Of a stretch of DNA of 64,000 nt, positions 17,192 to 25,921 are shown in pieces. The stretch spans positions 124,001 to 188,000 of the forward strand of contig CAWCUH010000007.1 of assembly GCA_963798655.1 (NCBI GenBank), given 5' to 3'. The notes under the pieces were generated by a model. It saw only the letters and a list, made by a program, of their open reading frames with translations. It ran no database searches and was not told the origin of the DNA. The first letter of the stretch is position 1. Each line of letters begins with the position of its first letter. The DNA is from CAVSMC01 sp963798655 (GTDB lineage Bacteria > Pseudomonadota > Gammaproteobacteria > Burkholderiales > Casimicrobiaceae). Both the position numbers and the translations under genes were made by a program.

Positions 17192-19182
17192 GCGACGCGC
17201 TGGTCGGCGTCGAGCTCGCAATCCTCGCGTGGCTCGTCATCGGCGTCGCCGGCATCGCCGCGCTGCGCCGGCTGCGCGTCGTGAGCCACGTGCTGTTTCC
17301 CGCGGGCGCCGTAGTCGGGGTCGTGCTCGCCGTCATCGGATTCATTGCGCTCGCCGGGCCGGTGCGCACGACGGTGCTGCCGATCGGCCTGCCCGACCTG
17401 CCGTTTCACCTGCGCCTCGATTCGCTGTCCGCGTTCTTCCTGCTGCTGCTCGGTGCGGCGAGCGCGGCCGTGTCGCTTTTCTCCGCCGGTTATTTCCGCT
17501 CGAGCGAGGGCACGCCGCCGGGACTCATCTGCTTCCAGTACCACGCGTTCCTGGCCGCGATGGCGACCGTGCTGATCGCCGACGACGCGTACGCGTTCAT
17601 GGTCGCATGGGAGGCCATGGCGCTCGCGTCCTTCTTCCTGGTCACGACCGAGCACCGGATCGCCGAGATCCGCCGTGCCGGCTTCCTGTACCTGCTCATC
17701 GCGCACGTCGGGGCGATCGGCATCCTGCTCTGCTTCGGCGTGCTGCAGGGCGGCCACGGCGATTACACGTTCAACGCGATGCGTACGACGTCGCTCGGCG
17801 CCGGCTGGTCGTCGATCGCGTTCTTCCTCGCGCTGTTCGGCTTCGGCGCGAAGGCCGGCATCCTGCCGCTGCACGTCTGGCTGCCCGAGGCGCATCCCGC
17901 GGCGCCGTCGCCGGTGTCCGCGCTGATGAGCGGCGTCATGCTGAAGACGGCGATCTACGGGCTGCTGCGCGTCGCATTCGACCTGCTGCACGTGCAGCTG
18001 TGGTGGTGGGGCGTGATCGCGCTCGCGCTCGGACTCGCCACCGCGCTGTTCGGAGTCGTCTTCGCCGCGATCCAGACCGACATGAAGCGGCTGCTCGCGT
18101 ACTCGTCGATCGAGAACATCGGCATCATTGTCGCCGGCATCGGTCTCGCGATCCTGTTCAAGGCGTATGCCAAGCCGGCGCTCGCCGCCATCGCGCTCAC
18201 CGCCGTGCTCTACCACGCACTCAACCACGCGCTGATGAAGAGCCTGCTGTTTCTCGCCACCGGCTCGGTGCTGCACGCGACGAAGGAGCGCAGCCTCGGC
18301 AAGCTCGGCGGGTTGATTCATCGCATGCCGTGGGTCGCGTGGCTCGCGCTGGTCGGCACGCTCGCGATCGCCGGGTTGCCACCGCTCAATGGCTTCGTGT
18401 CCGAATGGCTGCTGCTGCAGGCGTTCCTGTTCACGCCGAGCCTGCCGCAATCGTTCGTTAACATGCTCGTGCCCGTCGCCGCCGCCGCGCTGGTACTCGC
18501 CGCCGCGCTCGCCGCGTACGTGATGGTGAAGTTCTACGGCGTGATCTTCCTCGGTCGGCCGCGCGAGCCGAACCTTGCCTATGCTCACGATGCCGGCCGC
18601 TTCGAGCGCGTTGCGCTCTCGTATCTCGCGATCGGCTGCGTGCTGCTGGGCGTGCTGCCCGTCAACGTCATCCACGCGCTCGATCCGGTCAACCGGATGC
18701 TCGTCGGCACGAGCGTCGGCCAGGCGGCGAGCGGCTGGCTGATGCTCGCGCCGGTCAGCGCGGATCGGTCGAGCTACAGCCCGCTGATCGTGCTGATCGT
18801 CATCGTCGCCGCCGTGCTGCTGACGATCCAGGTCGTGCATCGCTTCTATCACGGCCGCGTGCGCCACTCGGCGCCGTGGGACTGCGGCTATCCACTGCAG
18901 ACGCCGCGAATGCAGGACACCGCCGAAGGCTTCGGCCAGCCGATCCGCCAGGTGTTCGAGCCGTTCTTCCGCATCCGGCGCGAGCTGCCGTCGCCGTTCG
19001 ACACCGAGCCGCGCTATTCGATGCAAGCCGACGATCACTGGTGGTACTGGGTCTACGTGCCGCTCACGCGAGGCGCCGAGTACGCGGCGCGCTTCGTCGG
19101 CCTGATCCAGCAGGGACGCATCTCGGTGTACCTCACGTTCAGCTTCGTCACGCTGCTCGCGCTGCTGTTCTTCGTCCTATGA
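17188..19182 (+). CDS. hyfB: Hydrogenase-4 component B-like membrane subunit (NuoL/MrpA type)
   Basis: This antiporter-like, proton-pumping subunit of group 4 hydrogenase/complex I-type assemblies has 664 residues from GTG 17188 and roughly 15-16 membrane helices. The proton-channel family signature reads GFGAKAGILPLHVWLPEAHP, with lysines and glutamate in the membrane (MVAWEAMALASFF; LLAYSSIENIGIIV). The C-terminal hydrophilic stretch WDCGYPLQTPRMQDTAEGFG is typical of HyfB rather than NuoL. Translation is coupled to the RHH gene. Confidence 0.9.
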   Translation: MSDALVGVELAILAWLVIGVAGIAALRRLRVVSHVLFPAGAVVGVVLAVIGFIALAGPVRTTVLPIGLPDLPFHLRLDSLSAFFLLLLGAASAAVSLFSAGYFRSSEGTPPGLICFQYHAFLAAMATVLIADDAYAFMVAWEAMALASFFLVTTEHRIAEIRRAGFLYLLIAHVGAIGILLCFGVLQGGHGDYTFNAMRTTSLGAGWSSIAFFLALFGFGAKAGILPLHVWLPEAHPAAPSPVSALMSGVMLKTAIYGLLRVAFDLLHVQLWWWGVIALALGLATALFGVVFAAIQTDMKRLLAYSSIENIGIIVAGIGLAILFKAYAKPALAAIALTAVLYHALNHALMKSLLFLATGSVLHATKERSLGKLGGLIHRMPWVAWLALVGTLAIAGLPPLNGFVSEWLLLQAFLFTPSLPQSFVNMLVPVAAAALVLAAALAAYVMVKFYGVIFLGRPREPNLAYAHDAGRFERVALSYLAIGCVLLGVLPVNVIHALDPVNRMLVGTSVGQAASGWLMLAPVSADRSSYSPLIVLIVIVAAVLLTIQVVHRFYHGRVRHSAPWDCGYPLQTPRMQDTAEGFGQPIRQVFEPFFRIRRELPSPFDTEPRYSMQADDHWWYWVYVPLTRGAEYAARFVGLIQQGRISVYLTFSFVTLLALLFFVL

Positions 19183-19199
19183 GCGCGCGAGGCTGAGCG

Positions 19200-20147
19200 A
19201 TGACGATCGCGAGCTTCCTGTCGCAGATGCTGCAGCTCGCGATCGCGCTCGCGCTCGCGCCGCTGCTCGTCGGCTGGGTCAACCAGTGCCGCGCGTGGCT
19301 CGGGAACAAGAGCGCGCCGTCGCTCTTTCTGCCGTACCGGACGATCCGCAAGCTGTTCGTGAAGGATGCCATCGTCGCGACCGGCGCGTCGGCCATTTTT
19401 CGCATCACGCCGTACGTCGTGTTCGGCGCGATGGCGTGCGCGGCGGCGATCGTGCCCTCGCTCGCGACCGAGCTGCCGTTCGCGACCGCCGCCGACGCGA
19501 TCGCGCTCGTGGGGCTGTTCGCCACTGCGCGCGTGTTCATCGCGCTCGCGGCGATGGACATCGGCACCGCGTTCGGCTCGCTCGGCGCGCGGCGCGAGAT
19601 GTTCGTGGGGTTCCTCGCCGAGCCGGCACTGCTCATGGTGCTGTTCACCGCGTCGCTGATCTCGGGCTCGACGTCGCTGCCGTCGATCGTCGACACGCTC
19701 GCGCACCGCGAGCTCGCGATCTACCCCAGCCTCGCGTTCGCCGGCGTCGCGTTCGTCATGGTGTCGCTCGCCGAGAATGCGCGCATCCCGGTGGACAACC
19801 CGTCGACGCACCTCGAGCTCACGATGATCCACGAGGCGATGATCCTCGAGTATTCGGCGCGCCATCTTGCGCTGATCGAATGGGCGAGCGCGCTCAAGCT
19901 CTTCAACTACTCGTGCATCGGCTTTGCGATCTTCTTCCCGTTCGGCATCGCCGACGGCGCCAACTCGCTCGCGATCGTCGCTGCGGTGCCGGCGCTCGTG
20001 GCGAAGCTCGCGATGGGCGGCTTCAGCCTCGCGCTGATCGAAACGCTCTCCGCGAAGATGCGCATCTTCCGCGCGCCGGAGTTCCTCGGCACGGCGTTCC
20101 TGCTCGCGGTCCTCGCGATGCTGGTCAATTTGCTGCTGGGAAGCTGA
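19200..20147 (+). CDS. hyfC: Hydrogenase-4 component C-like membrane subunit (NuoH type)
   Basis: This homologue of complex I subunit NuoH/HycD/HyfC connects the membrane arm to the peripheral arm. It has 315 residues and about eight helices. The NuoH loops are recognisable: FLPYRTIRKLFVKDAI near the start, and ENARIPVDNPSTHLELTMIH, the charged loop facing the N2-like cluster. It lies 17 bases after hyfB. Confidence 0.9.
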   Translation: MTIASFLSQMLQLAIALALAPLLVGWVNQCRAWLGNKSAPSLFLPYRTIRKLFVKDAIVATGASAIFRITPYVVFGAMACAAAIVPSLATELPFATAADAIALVGLFATARVFIALAAMDIGTAFGSLGARREMFVGFLAEPALLMVLFTASLISGSTSLPSIVDTLAHRELAIYPSLAFAGVAFVMVSLAENARIPVDNPSTHLELTMIHEAMILEYSARHLALIEWASALKLFNYSCIGFAIFFPFGIADGANSLAIVAAVPALVAKLAMGGFSLALIETLSAKMRIFRAPEFLGTAFLLAVLAMLVNLLLGS

Positions 20148-20155
20148 GCGCGGCG

Positions 20156-20827
20156 ATGACGACCGTCCCGCTCTACGCGCAGCTCATCAACCTGCTCGCC
20201 GCCGTGGTGCTGCTGCTCGCGTTCGCGATGCTCGCGCAGCGCCGCGTGCTCTCGCTGATCGACCTTTTCGCCGCGCAGGGGCTCTCGCTCGCGTTGTCCA
20301 CCGGGATCGTCGCGTTCGCCACCGGCCAGCATCACCTGTACTTCTCCGCCGGGCTCACGCTCGCGCTGAAGGTGTTCCTGCTGCCGTGGATCCTCTACCG
20401 GCTGATCCGCCAGCTCGATGTGAAATGGGACGTCGAAGGGCTGATCAACATCCCGACCACAATGCTGATCGGCATCGTGCTGGTCGTGTTCTCGTTCAAC
20501 CTCGCGGTGCCGATCTCGCAGCTCGCGAGCACGGTGACGCGCTCGACCCTCGGCATCGCGATGGCGAGCGTCATGCTGTCGTTCCTGATGATGATCACGC
20601 GGCGCAAGGCGATCCCGCAGGTGATCGGCTTCCTGTCGATGGAAAACGGCCTGTTCTTCGCGGCGACCAGCGCCACGTACGGGATGCCGATGGTCGTCGA
20701 GCTCGGCATCGCGCTCGACGTGCTCGTCGGCACGCTGATCCTCGGCGTGTTCTTCTTCCAGATCCGCGAGCAGTTCGACAGCCTCGACCTGAAGCACCTG
20801 GAGCGCCTCAAGGAGCCCCAGGAGTGA
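20156..20827 (+). CDS. hyfE: Hydrogenase-4 component E-like membrane subunit (NuoK type)
   Basis: The 223 residues carry about six to seven helices; the C-terminal half resembles the small NuoK/MrpC-type subunits. Recognisable stretches are VLSLIDLFAAQGLSLALSTG, VEGLINIPTTMLIGIVLVVF and IGFLSMENGLFFAATSATYG, where the glutamate is part of the membrane proton path. It starts 9 bases after hyfC, and its stop overlaps the GTG of hyfF (GTGA). Confidence 0.88.
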   Translation: MTTVPLYAQLINLLAAVVLLLAFAMLAQRRVLSLIDLFAAQGLSLALSTGIVAFATGQHHLYFSAGLTLALKVFLLPWILYRLIRQLDVKWDVEGLINIPTTMLIGIVLVVFSFNLAVPISQLASTVTRSTLGIAMASVMLSFLMMITRRKAIPQVIGFLSMENGLFFAATSATYGMPMVVELGIALDVLVGTLILGVFFFQIREQFDSLDLKHLERLKEPQE

Positions 20828-22275
20828 TCGAGATCGTCGCCGTCCTCGGCTTTCCGCTCGTCGGCGCGCTCGTGCTCGCAGCGATGGGCGAGCGCGACGA
20901 GGCGCCCGGCGTGAACGTGCTCGCGAGCTTCATGACGCTCGTCGCCGCGGCGGCGCTCACCGCGCGCGTGATCGCCGACGGTCCCCAGCTCGTGCTCGGC
21001 CACCAGTTCTTCGTCGATCCGTTCAACGTGTTCCTCGTCGCGCTCACCGCGTTCGTCGGCCTGACCACGGCGATCTTCTCGCGCCCCTACATGCGCATCG
21101 AGCACGAGCACGGTCGCTTGACGCCCGCACGGCTGCGGCTCTATCACGCGATGTACCAGACGTTCAACTTCACGATGCTGCTCGCGCTGCTCACGAACAA
21201 CATGGGCATCCTGTGGGTCGCGCTGGAGGCCGCGACGCTAGCGACGGTGCTGCTCGTTTCGCTTTATCGCACGCCGGCGAGCCTCGAGGCGGCGTGGAAA
21301 TACTTCATCCTGTGCGGCGTCGGCATCGCACAGGCGCTGTTCGGCACGATCCTGCTGTTCTTCGCCGCGGAGAAGCTGCTCGGTGCCGAGGGCGGCGCGC
21401 TGCTGTGGACCGAGCTCAACAACGTCAAGGGCTCGCTCGAGCCGACGGTGCTCTCGCTCGCGTTCGTGTTCCTGCTCGTCGGCTACGGCACGAAGGTCGG
21501 TCTCGTGCCGTTGCACAATTGGCTGCCCGACGCCCACGCAGAGGGCCCGACGCCGGTGTCCGCGGTTCTGTCCGGCCTGCTGCTCAACGTCGCGCTGTAC
21601 GCGGTCGTGCGCTGCAAGGTGCTCGTCGACGGGGCGATCCCGACGGCGTTCGCGAAGAACCTGATGATGGGCTTCGGGCTGCTATCGGTCGTCGTCGCCG
21701 CATTCCTGCTGTCACGGCAGAAGGACATCAAGCGCCTGTTCGCGTACTCGTCGATCGAGCACATGGGCATCATCACGTTCGCGTTCGGCATGGGCGGACC
21801 AGTCGCGAGCTTCGCCGGGCTGCTGCACATGACCGTGCATTCGCTCACCAAGTCGGCGATCTTCTTCGCCGTCGGCCACGCGGCGCAGAAGACGGGCACG
21901 CAGCTGATGGACGGCATTCGCGGCCTCGTCACGATCAGCCCGATGGTCGGCTGGGGTTTGCTGATCGGCACGTTGGCGATCCTCGGCATGCCGCCGTTCG
22001 GTGTCTTCGCAAGCGAGTTCCTGATTCTCACGACCGCGATGCGCGATCAGCCATGGGCGACGCCGTTCCTGCTGGTCGCGCTCGGCGTGGCGTTTGCCGC
22101 CGTGTTTTCCAAGGTGCAGCCGATGGCGTTCGGCGAGACGAATGCGAAGCGGCTGCCGGTGCGACCGGCGATGATTCCCGTGTTCGTGCATCTGTCGATC
22201 GTGCTGATGCTCGGCCTGTGGATTCCACCGTACCTCGCCGACTGGTATCGCCAGGCAGCGAAGCTGATCGGATGA
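20824..22275 (+). CDS. hyfF: Hydrogenase-4 component F-like membrane subunit (NuoN/NuoL type)
   Basis: This second antiporter-like subunit has 483 residues from GTG 20824 and about 14 helices. The family motif is GYGTKVGLVPLHNWLPDAHA, with the channel glutamate in WVALEAATLATVLLV and RLFAYSSIEHMGIITFAF downstream. It is distinct from HyfB in lacking the long hydrophilic tail. A seven-base gap separates it from hyfG. Confidence 0.9.
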   Translation: MIEIVAVLGFPLVGALVLAAMGERDEAPGVNVLASFMTLVAAAALTARVIADGPQLVLGHQFFVDPFNVFLVALTAFVGLTTAIFSRPYMRIEHEHGRLTPARLRLYHAMYQTFNFTMLLALLTNNMGILWVALEAATLATVLLVSLYRTPASLEAAWKYFILCGVGIAQALFGTILLFFAAEKLLGAEGGALLWTELNNVKGSLEPTVLSLAFVFLLVGYGTKVGLVPLHNWLPDAHAEGPTPVSAVLSGLLLNVALYAVVRCKVLVDGAIPTAFAKNLMMGFGLLSVVVAAFLLSRQKDIKRLFAYSSIEHMGIITFAFGMGGPVASFAGLLHMTVHSLTKSAIFFAVGHAAQKTGTQLMDGIRGLVTISPMVGWGLLIGTLAILGMPPFGVFASEFLILTTAMRDQPWATPFLLVALGVAFAAVFSKVQPMAFGETNAKRLPVRPAMIPVFVHLSIVLMLGLWIPPYLADWYRQAAKLIG

Positions 22276-22282
22276 GCGCACG

Positions 22283-23830
22283 ATGAACGTCGGTCGCCTC
22301 GGACTCGCCGCTGCGCCGTTGCCCGCGCCGTTGCCGGCGTGGCGCGTTCCGGTGAGCTCGGGCCAGCTGCTGCCCGCGTGCCGCCTTGGATGGGAAGGCG
22401 GCGGTCACCTCGTCGCGCTGTGGGCGAGCGACGAGCGTGACCGTCATCGCGGCTTCCTGCTGCGCGTCGCGGTGCACGACGCCGACGGATTGACCGTGCT
22501 CGAGCACACGCTGCCCGACGTGACGGATGCGCGTCACCCCGACGTCTCCGCGATCTTTCCGGCGGCGAACCGGATGCAGCGCGCGGCGTTCGACCTCGTC
22601 GGCGCGGCATCCGACTCCGACGATCAGCGGCCGTGGGCGTGGATGGCGAGCTGGCCGATCGACCAGTTTCCGCTGCGACGCGATTTCACGCCGTCGCCGA
22701 AATGGGACCCGGGCCAGGAGGAATACGCGTTCGTCAGGGTCGAAGGCGACGGCGTGCACGAGATCCCGGTGGGACCGGTGCACGCAGGCATCATCGAGCC
22801 GGGTCATTTTCGCTTCCAGGTCGTCGGCGAAAAAGTGCTCCGGCTCGAGGAGCGCCTCGGCTACGTGCACAAGGGCATCGAGAAGCGCTTCGAGCAGCTT
22901 TCGCTCGCCGAAGGTTGCAAGCTCGCGGGCCGCGTGTCGGGCGACAGCACTGTCGCCTACGCGTGGGCGTACGCGCAGGCGCTCGAAGGCGTCGCCGCAA
23001 ACGGCGTGCCGCCGCGCGCCGCGTGGCTGCGCGCGCTCGCTCTGGAGCGCGAGCGCATCGCGAACCATCTCGGCGACCTGGGCTACCTCGGCAACGACGG
23101 CGGATTCACATTCGGGCTCGCGCAGTTCTCGCGGCTGAAGGAAATCGTGCTGCGCACGAACCGCACGGTGTTCGGTCACCGCTTCATGATGGACTACATC
23201 CTGCCCGGCGGCGTCGCACGCGACATCGCGCCCGACGACGTGATCGCGATCCACGACGAATGCGTCGCGCTCGAGCGCGAAGTCGCGACGCTGCGCGCGA
23301 TCTACGACGATCACGCCGGATTGCAGGACCGCTTCCGCACGTGCGGGTACATGACGCCGGCGCTCGCGGCGAAGCTCGGCGTCGTCGGCATGGCCGGACG
23401 GGCGAGCGGACAGGCGCGCGACCTGCGCTGCGATTTTCCGAGCGCGCCCTACGACGCGCTCGACGTGCGCAAGTCGGTGCACGAGCAAGGCGACGTCGCG
23501 GCGCGCGTCGCCGTGCGCTTCGACGAGCTTGCCGAGTCGCTGCGCCTCGTGCGCACGATCGTCGATGCCGCACCCGGCGGCGACGTGCACGCGCCGCTGC
23601 CGCCGGTCGCCGCGTTTCGCACCGGCATCGGGTACGTCGAAGGGTGGCGCGGCCCCGTTCTGATCGCGCTCGACAGCGGACCGAACGAGACGATTCGCCG
23701 CTGCCGGCCGCAGGATCCGTCGTGGGCGAACTGGCCGGCGATCGAGCACGCGGTGATCGGCAACATCGTTCCCGACTTTCCGCTGATCAACAAGTCGTTC
23801 AACCTGTCGTACAGCGGCCACGATCTGTGA
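22283..23830 (+). CDS. hyfG: Group 4 hydrogenase large-subunit-like protein lacking Ni ligands (HyfG/NuoCD type)
   Basis: This 515-residue fusion has an N-terminal NuoC-like domain (to about 165) and a NuoD/HyfG-like large subunit (EEYAFVRVEGDGVHEIPVGP onwards, FRFQVVGEKVLRLEERLGYV, HKGIEKRFE). True [NiFe] enzymes hold nickel with RxCGxC near the centre and DPCxxC at the end. Here these positions read GRVSGDSTVAYAWAY and INKSFNLSYSGHDL, with serines in place of cysteines, so it cannot carry a standard NiFe site. This resembles the energy-converting hydrogenase-related (Ehr) complexes and complex I. The true catalytic partner is unknown. Confidence 0.88.
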   Translation: MNVGRLGLAAAPLPAPLPAWRVPVSSGQLLPACRLGWEGGGHLVALWASDERDRHRGFLLRVAVHDADGLTVLEHTLPDVTDARHPDVSAIFPAANRMQRAAFDLVGAASDSDDQRPWAWMASWPIDQFPLRRDFTPSPKWDPGQEEYAFVRVEGDGVHEIPVGPVHAGIIEPGHFRFQVVGEKVLRLEERLGYVHKGIEKRFEQLSLAEGCKLAGRVSGDSTVAYAWAYAQALEGVAANGVPPRAAWLRALALERERIANHLGDLGYLGNDGGFTFGLAQFSRLKEIVLRTNRTVFGHRFMMDYILPGGVARDIAPDDVIAIHDECVALEREVATLRAIYDDHAGLQDRFRTCGYMTPALAAKLGVVGMAGRASGQARDLRCDFPSAPYDALDVRKSVHEQGDVAARVAVRFDELAESLRLVRTIVDAAPGGDVHAPLPPVAAFRTGIGYVEGWRGPVLIALDSGPNETIRRCRPQDPSWANWPAIEHAVIGNIVPDFPLINKSFNLSYSGHDL

Positions 23831-23848
23831 GCAGCACGACACCACGAC

Positions 23849-23892
23849 GAGGGTCAGAGTGCAGCTGCCGCGCAGACAGCACTCTGACCCTC
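23849..23892. repeat. Family A inverted repeat pair, copy A2
   Basis: GAGGGTCAGAGTGC and its reverse complement (14-base perfect arms) enclose 16 bases, giving a 44-base hairpin. It lies in the 88-base gap between hyfG and hyfI, the only large spacer in that operon. Confidence 0.92.
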
Positions 23893-23918
23893 CTTGCGAT
23901 GTCGGGGGAATGACCTAA

Positions 23919-24497
23919 ATGTGGCACGTACTCCGCCAAATCGCGAGAACCGGCATTCGATCGGAGCCGCCGCCGGAGCCGGCCGACGCGATGGTCATCG
24001 TCGAACGGCTGCAACGCGACGTGCTTCGAACGCTCGGTCGCGCACTCACGATCCGTCAAGTCGACGCCGGCTCGTGCAACGGCTGCGAGCTCGAGATCCA
24101 CGCGCTCGGCAATCCGTACTACAACCTCGAAGGGCTCGGCATCAAGTTCGTCGCGAGCCCGCGCCACGCCGACATGCTGCTCGTCACCGGTCCCGTGTCG
24201 AAGCACATGGCGATCGCGCTCCGGCGCACCTACGACGCGACGCCGGAGCCGAAGCTCGTCGTCGCCGTCGGCGACTGCGGATGCACCGGCGGCATCTTCG
24301 GCGAAAGCTACGCGACGCTCGGCCGCGTTGCGAACGTGATCCCCGTCGACGTCGAGATTCCGGGCTGTCCGCCCACTCCGACCGCGTTGCTGCAAGGCAT
24401 CCTCGCAGCGATCCATCGCGGCGCGCCCGCCGCCCTTGCCGATGAGCCGGCCGCGACAGACGCTGAGTCTGGCGCCGATCGCCCACCGGCCACCTGA
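23919..24497 (+). CDS. hyfI: Hydrogenase-4 component I-like Fe-S subunit (NuoB type)
   Basis: This small peripheral subunit holds the cluster equivalent to N2 of complex I. It has 192 residues. All four cluster ligands are present in the NuoB order: SCNGCELEIHALGNPYYN (two cysteines), GDCGCTGGIFG and IPGCPPTPTALLQGI. So the electron-transfer cluster is kept although HyfG has lost the nickel ligands. A C-terminal Ala-rich tail of about 25 residues is non-conserved. It closes the operon; no maturation (hyp) genes or ferredoxin-like subunits adjoin it. Confidence 0.9.
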   Translation: MWHVLRQIARTGIRSEPPPEPADAMVIVERLQRDVLRTLGRALTIRQVDAGSCNGCELEIHALGNPYYNLEGLGIKFVASPRHADMLLVTGPVSKHMAIALRRTYDATPEPKLVVAVGDCGCTGGIFGESYATLGRVANVIPVDVEIPGCPPTPTALLQGILAAIHRGAPAALADEPAATDAESGADRPPAT

Positions 24498-24570
24498 CTG
24501 CCGGTCGCTCAAGCGAGGAACCTTTCGCGCGGCGCGGCGACGAATTGACGTCCCCCTTCGGGAGTCGCCT

Positions 24571-25917
24571 TTGCAAGCGTGCGATGCGCTGGTGCTGTTC
24601 GGCGTCACCGGCGACCTCGCCGGCAAGATGCTGCTGCCGGCGGTCGATGCCTTGCACGCGCGCGGCGAGCTCGACATTCCGGTCGTCGGCATTTCGCGTC
24701 GCGATCCCGAGCGGCCGACGATCGAGCGCGTACGCGCGAACGTTGCGCGCCACGGCGCGCTCGATGCGAACGCGACCGCGGCGCTGCTCGATCGGCTGCG
24801 TTTCGTCGAAGGCGACCTGACCGACCCGAGCCTCTACGAAGCGCTGCGCGCGGCGCTGCCCGACGCGCGGCGGCCGCTGTTCTACTTCGCGATCCCGCCC
24901 GCGCTGTTCGAGCCCGTCGCGAAGCTGATCGGCCAGGCGGGAATGGCCGACGGCGCACGCGTCGCGGTCGAAAAGCCGTTCGGCCACGACCTGCAATCGG
25001 CGCTCGAGCTGGGTGCGGCGCTCGAGCAGGTCTTCGCGCGCGACGAGATCTTTCGCATCGACCACTATCTCGCGAAGCGGCCGGTGCGCTCGATCGTCGA
25101 GTGGCGCGCCGACAATCCGTGGCTCGAGCAGGCGTGGAGCGGCGCTTTCGTGCACTGCGTGCAGGTGACGATGGCCGAGGCGTTCGGCGCAGAGGCGCGC
25201 GGGTCGTTCTATGACCGCGTCGGCGCGCTGCTCGACGTCGTGCAGAACCACCTGCTGCAGGTGGTCGCGATCCTTGCGATGGAGCTGCCCGAGCGCAACG
25301 ACGGCGAATCGTGGCAGCGGGCGCGCATCGCCGCGATGTCGGCGATCCAGCCGGTGTCGACCGACGCGATCGTGCGCGCACAGTACGACGGCTATCGCGA
25401 CATCGAAGGTGTCGCGCGCGAATCGCAGACCGAGACGTTCGTCGCGCTGCGCTTCGACGTCGACACGCCGCGCTGGCGCGGTGTGCCGTTCTGCGTGCGC
25501 GCGGGCAAGCGGCTCGCGGTAACGATGACAGAGACATTCGCACGCTTCGCGCCTCCCGCCGGCAGCGCGTGCGCAAGTCATGTGCGCCTGGGTCTCGGGC
25601 CGGGATGCGTCGACATCGGCGTCGGACTCGGCTCGCGCGCCGCGCCGCGCGACTGCGATGCGCGCGAGCTTCGGCTCGACCTCGGCTGCGACGAGGACCG
25701 CGACGCGTACGTGACGCTGCTCGGTGCGGCGTTGCGCGGCAACACCGCCTACAGCGAACGTCCGGAAGGCATGCTCGCCGCGTGGCGCGCCGTCGAGCCC
25801 GTGCTGCACCGGCGCCTGCCGGTGCTTGCGTACGCACCGGGGTCGTGGGGCCCCGTCGAGGCCGAGCGCGTGCTGCCGGCCGGCGAGCGCTGGCACGATC
25901 CCTCCCCATCCGCGTGA
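24571..25917 (+). CDS. zwf: Glucose-6-phosphate 1-dehydrogenase
   Basis: First step of the oxidative pentose phosphate and Entner-Doudoroff routes; makes NADPH. N-terminal nucleotide-binding motif ALVLFGVTGDLAGKMLLPAV, catalytic RIDHYLAKRPVR, and the neighbouring VAVEKPFGHDLQSA are present. The TTG at 24571 is chosen because a GGGAG site lies 6 bases before it and the protein then begins close to the nucleotide-binding motif. A longer in-frame start at 24436 would overlap hyfI. The 448 residues are somewhat short for the family (about 480-490). It is followed at four bases by the GH15 gene. Confidence 0.9.
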   Translation: MQACDALVLFGVTGDLAGKMLLPAVDALHARGELDIPVVGISRRDPERPTIERVRANVARHGALDANATAALLDRLRFVEGDLTDPSLYEALRAALPDARRPLFYFAIPPALFEPVAKLIGQAGMADGARVAVEKPFGHDLQSALELGAALEQVFARDEIFRIDHYLAKRPVRSIVEWRADNPWLEQAWSGAFVHCVQVTMAEAFGAEARGSFYDRVGALLDVVQNHLLQVVAILAMELPERNDGESWQRARIAAMSAIQPVSTDAIVRAQYDGYRDIEGVARESQTETFVALRFDVDTPRWRGVPFCVRAGKRLAVTMTETFARFAPPAGSACASHVRLGLGPGCVDIGVGLGSRAAPRDCDARELRLDLGCDEDRDAYVTLLGAALRGNTAYSERPEGMLAAWRAVEPVLHRRLPVLAYAPGSWGPVEAERVLPAGERWHDPSPSA

Positions 25918-25921
25918 TCGT

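Noticed and set aside
17104..19038. Long open frame of 644 codons antisense to hyfB, and similar long antisense frames opposite uvrA, metG, tauAB and sucC
   Set aside because: High G+C leaves few stop codons on the opposite strand; the products are rich in Arg, His, Asp and Gln with no recognisable motif, while the sense strand encodes clear families.
22283..23830. True H2-evolving [NiFe] hydrogenase
   Set aside because: Both CxxC nickel motifs are absent from the large subunit and no hyp maturation genes adjoin.
24436..24570. Longer start for zwf
   Set aside because: It would overlap hyfI by 62 bases and add a non-conserved N-terminus; the TTG at 24571 has a GGGAG site at good spacing.
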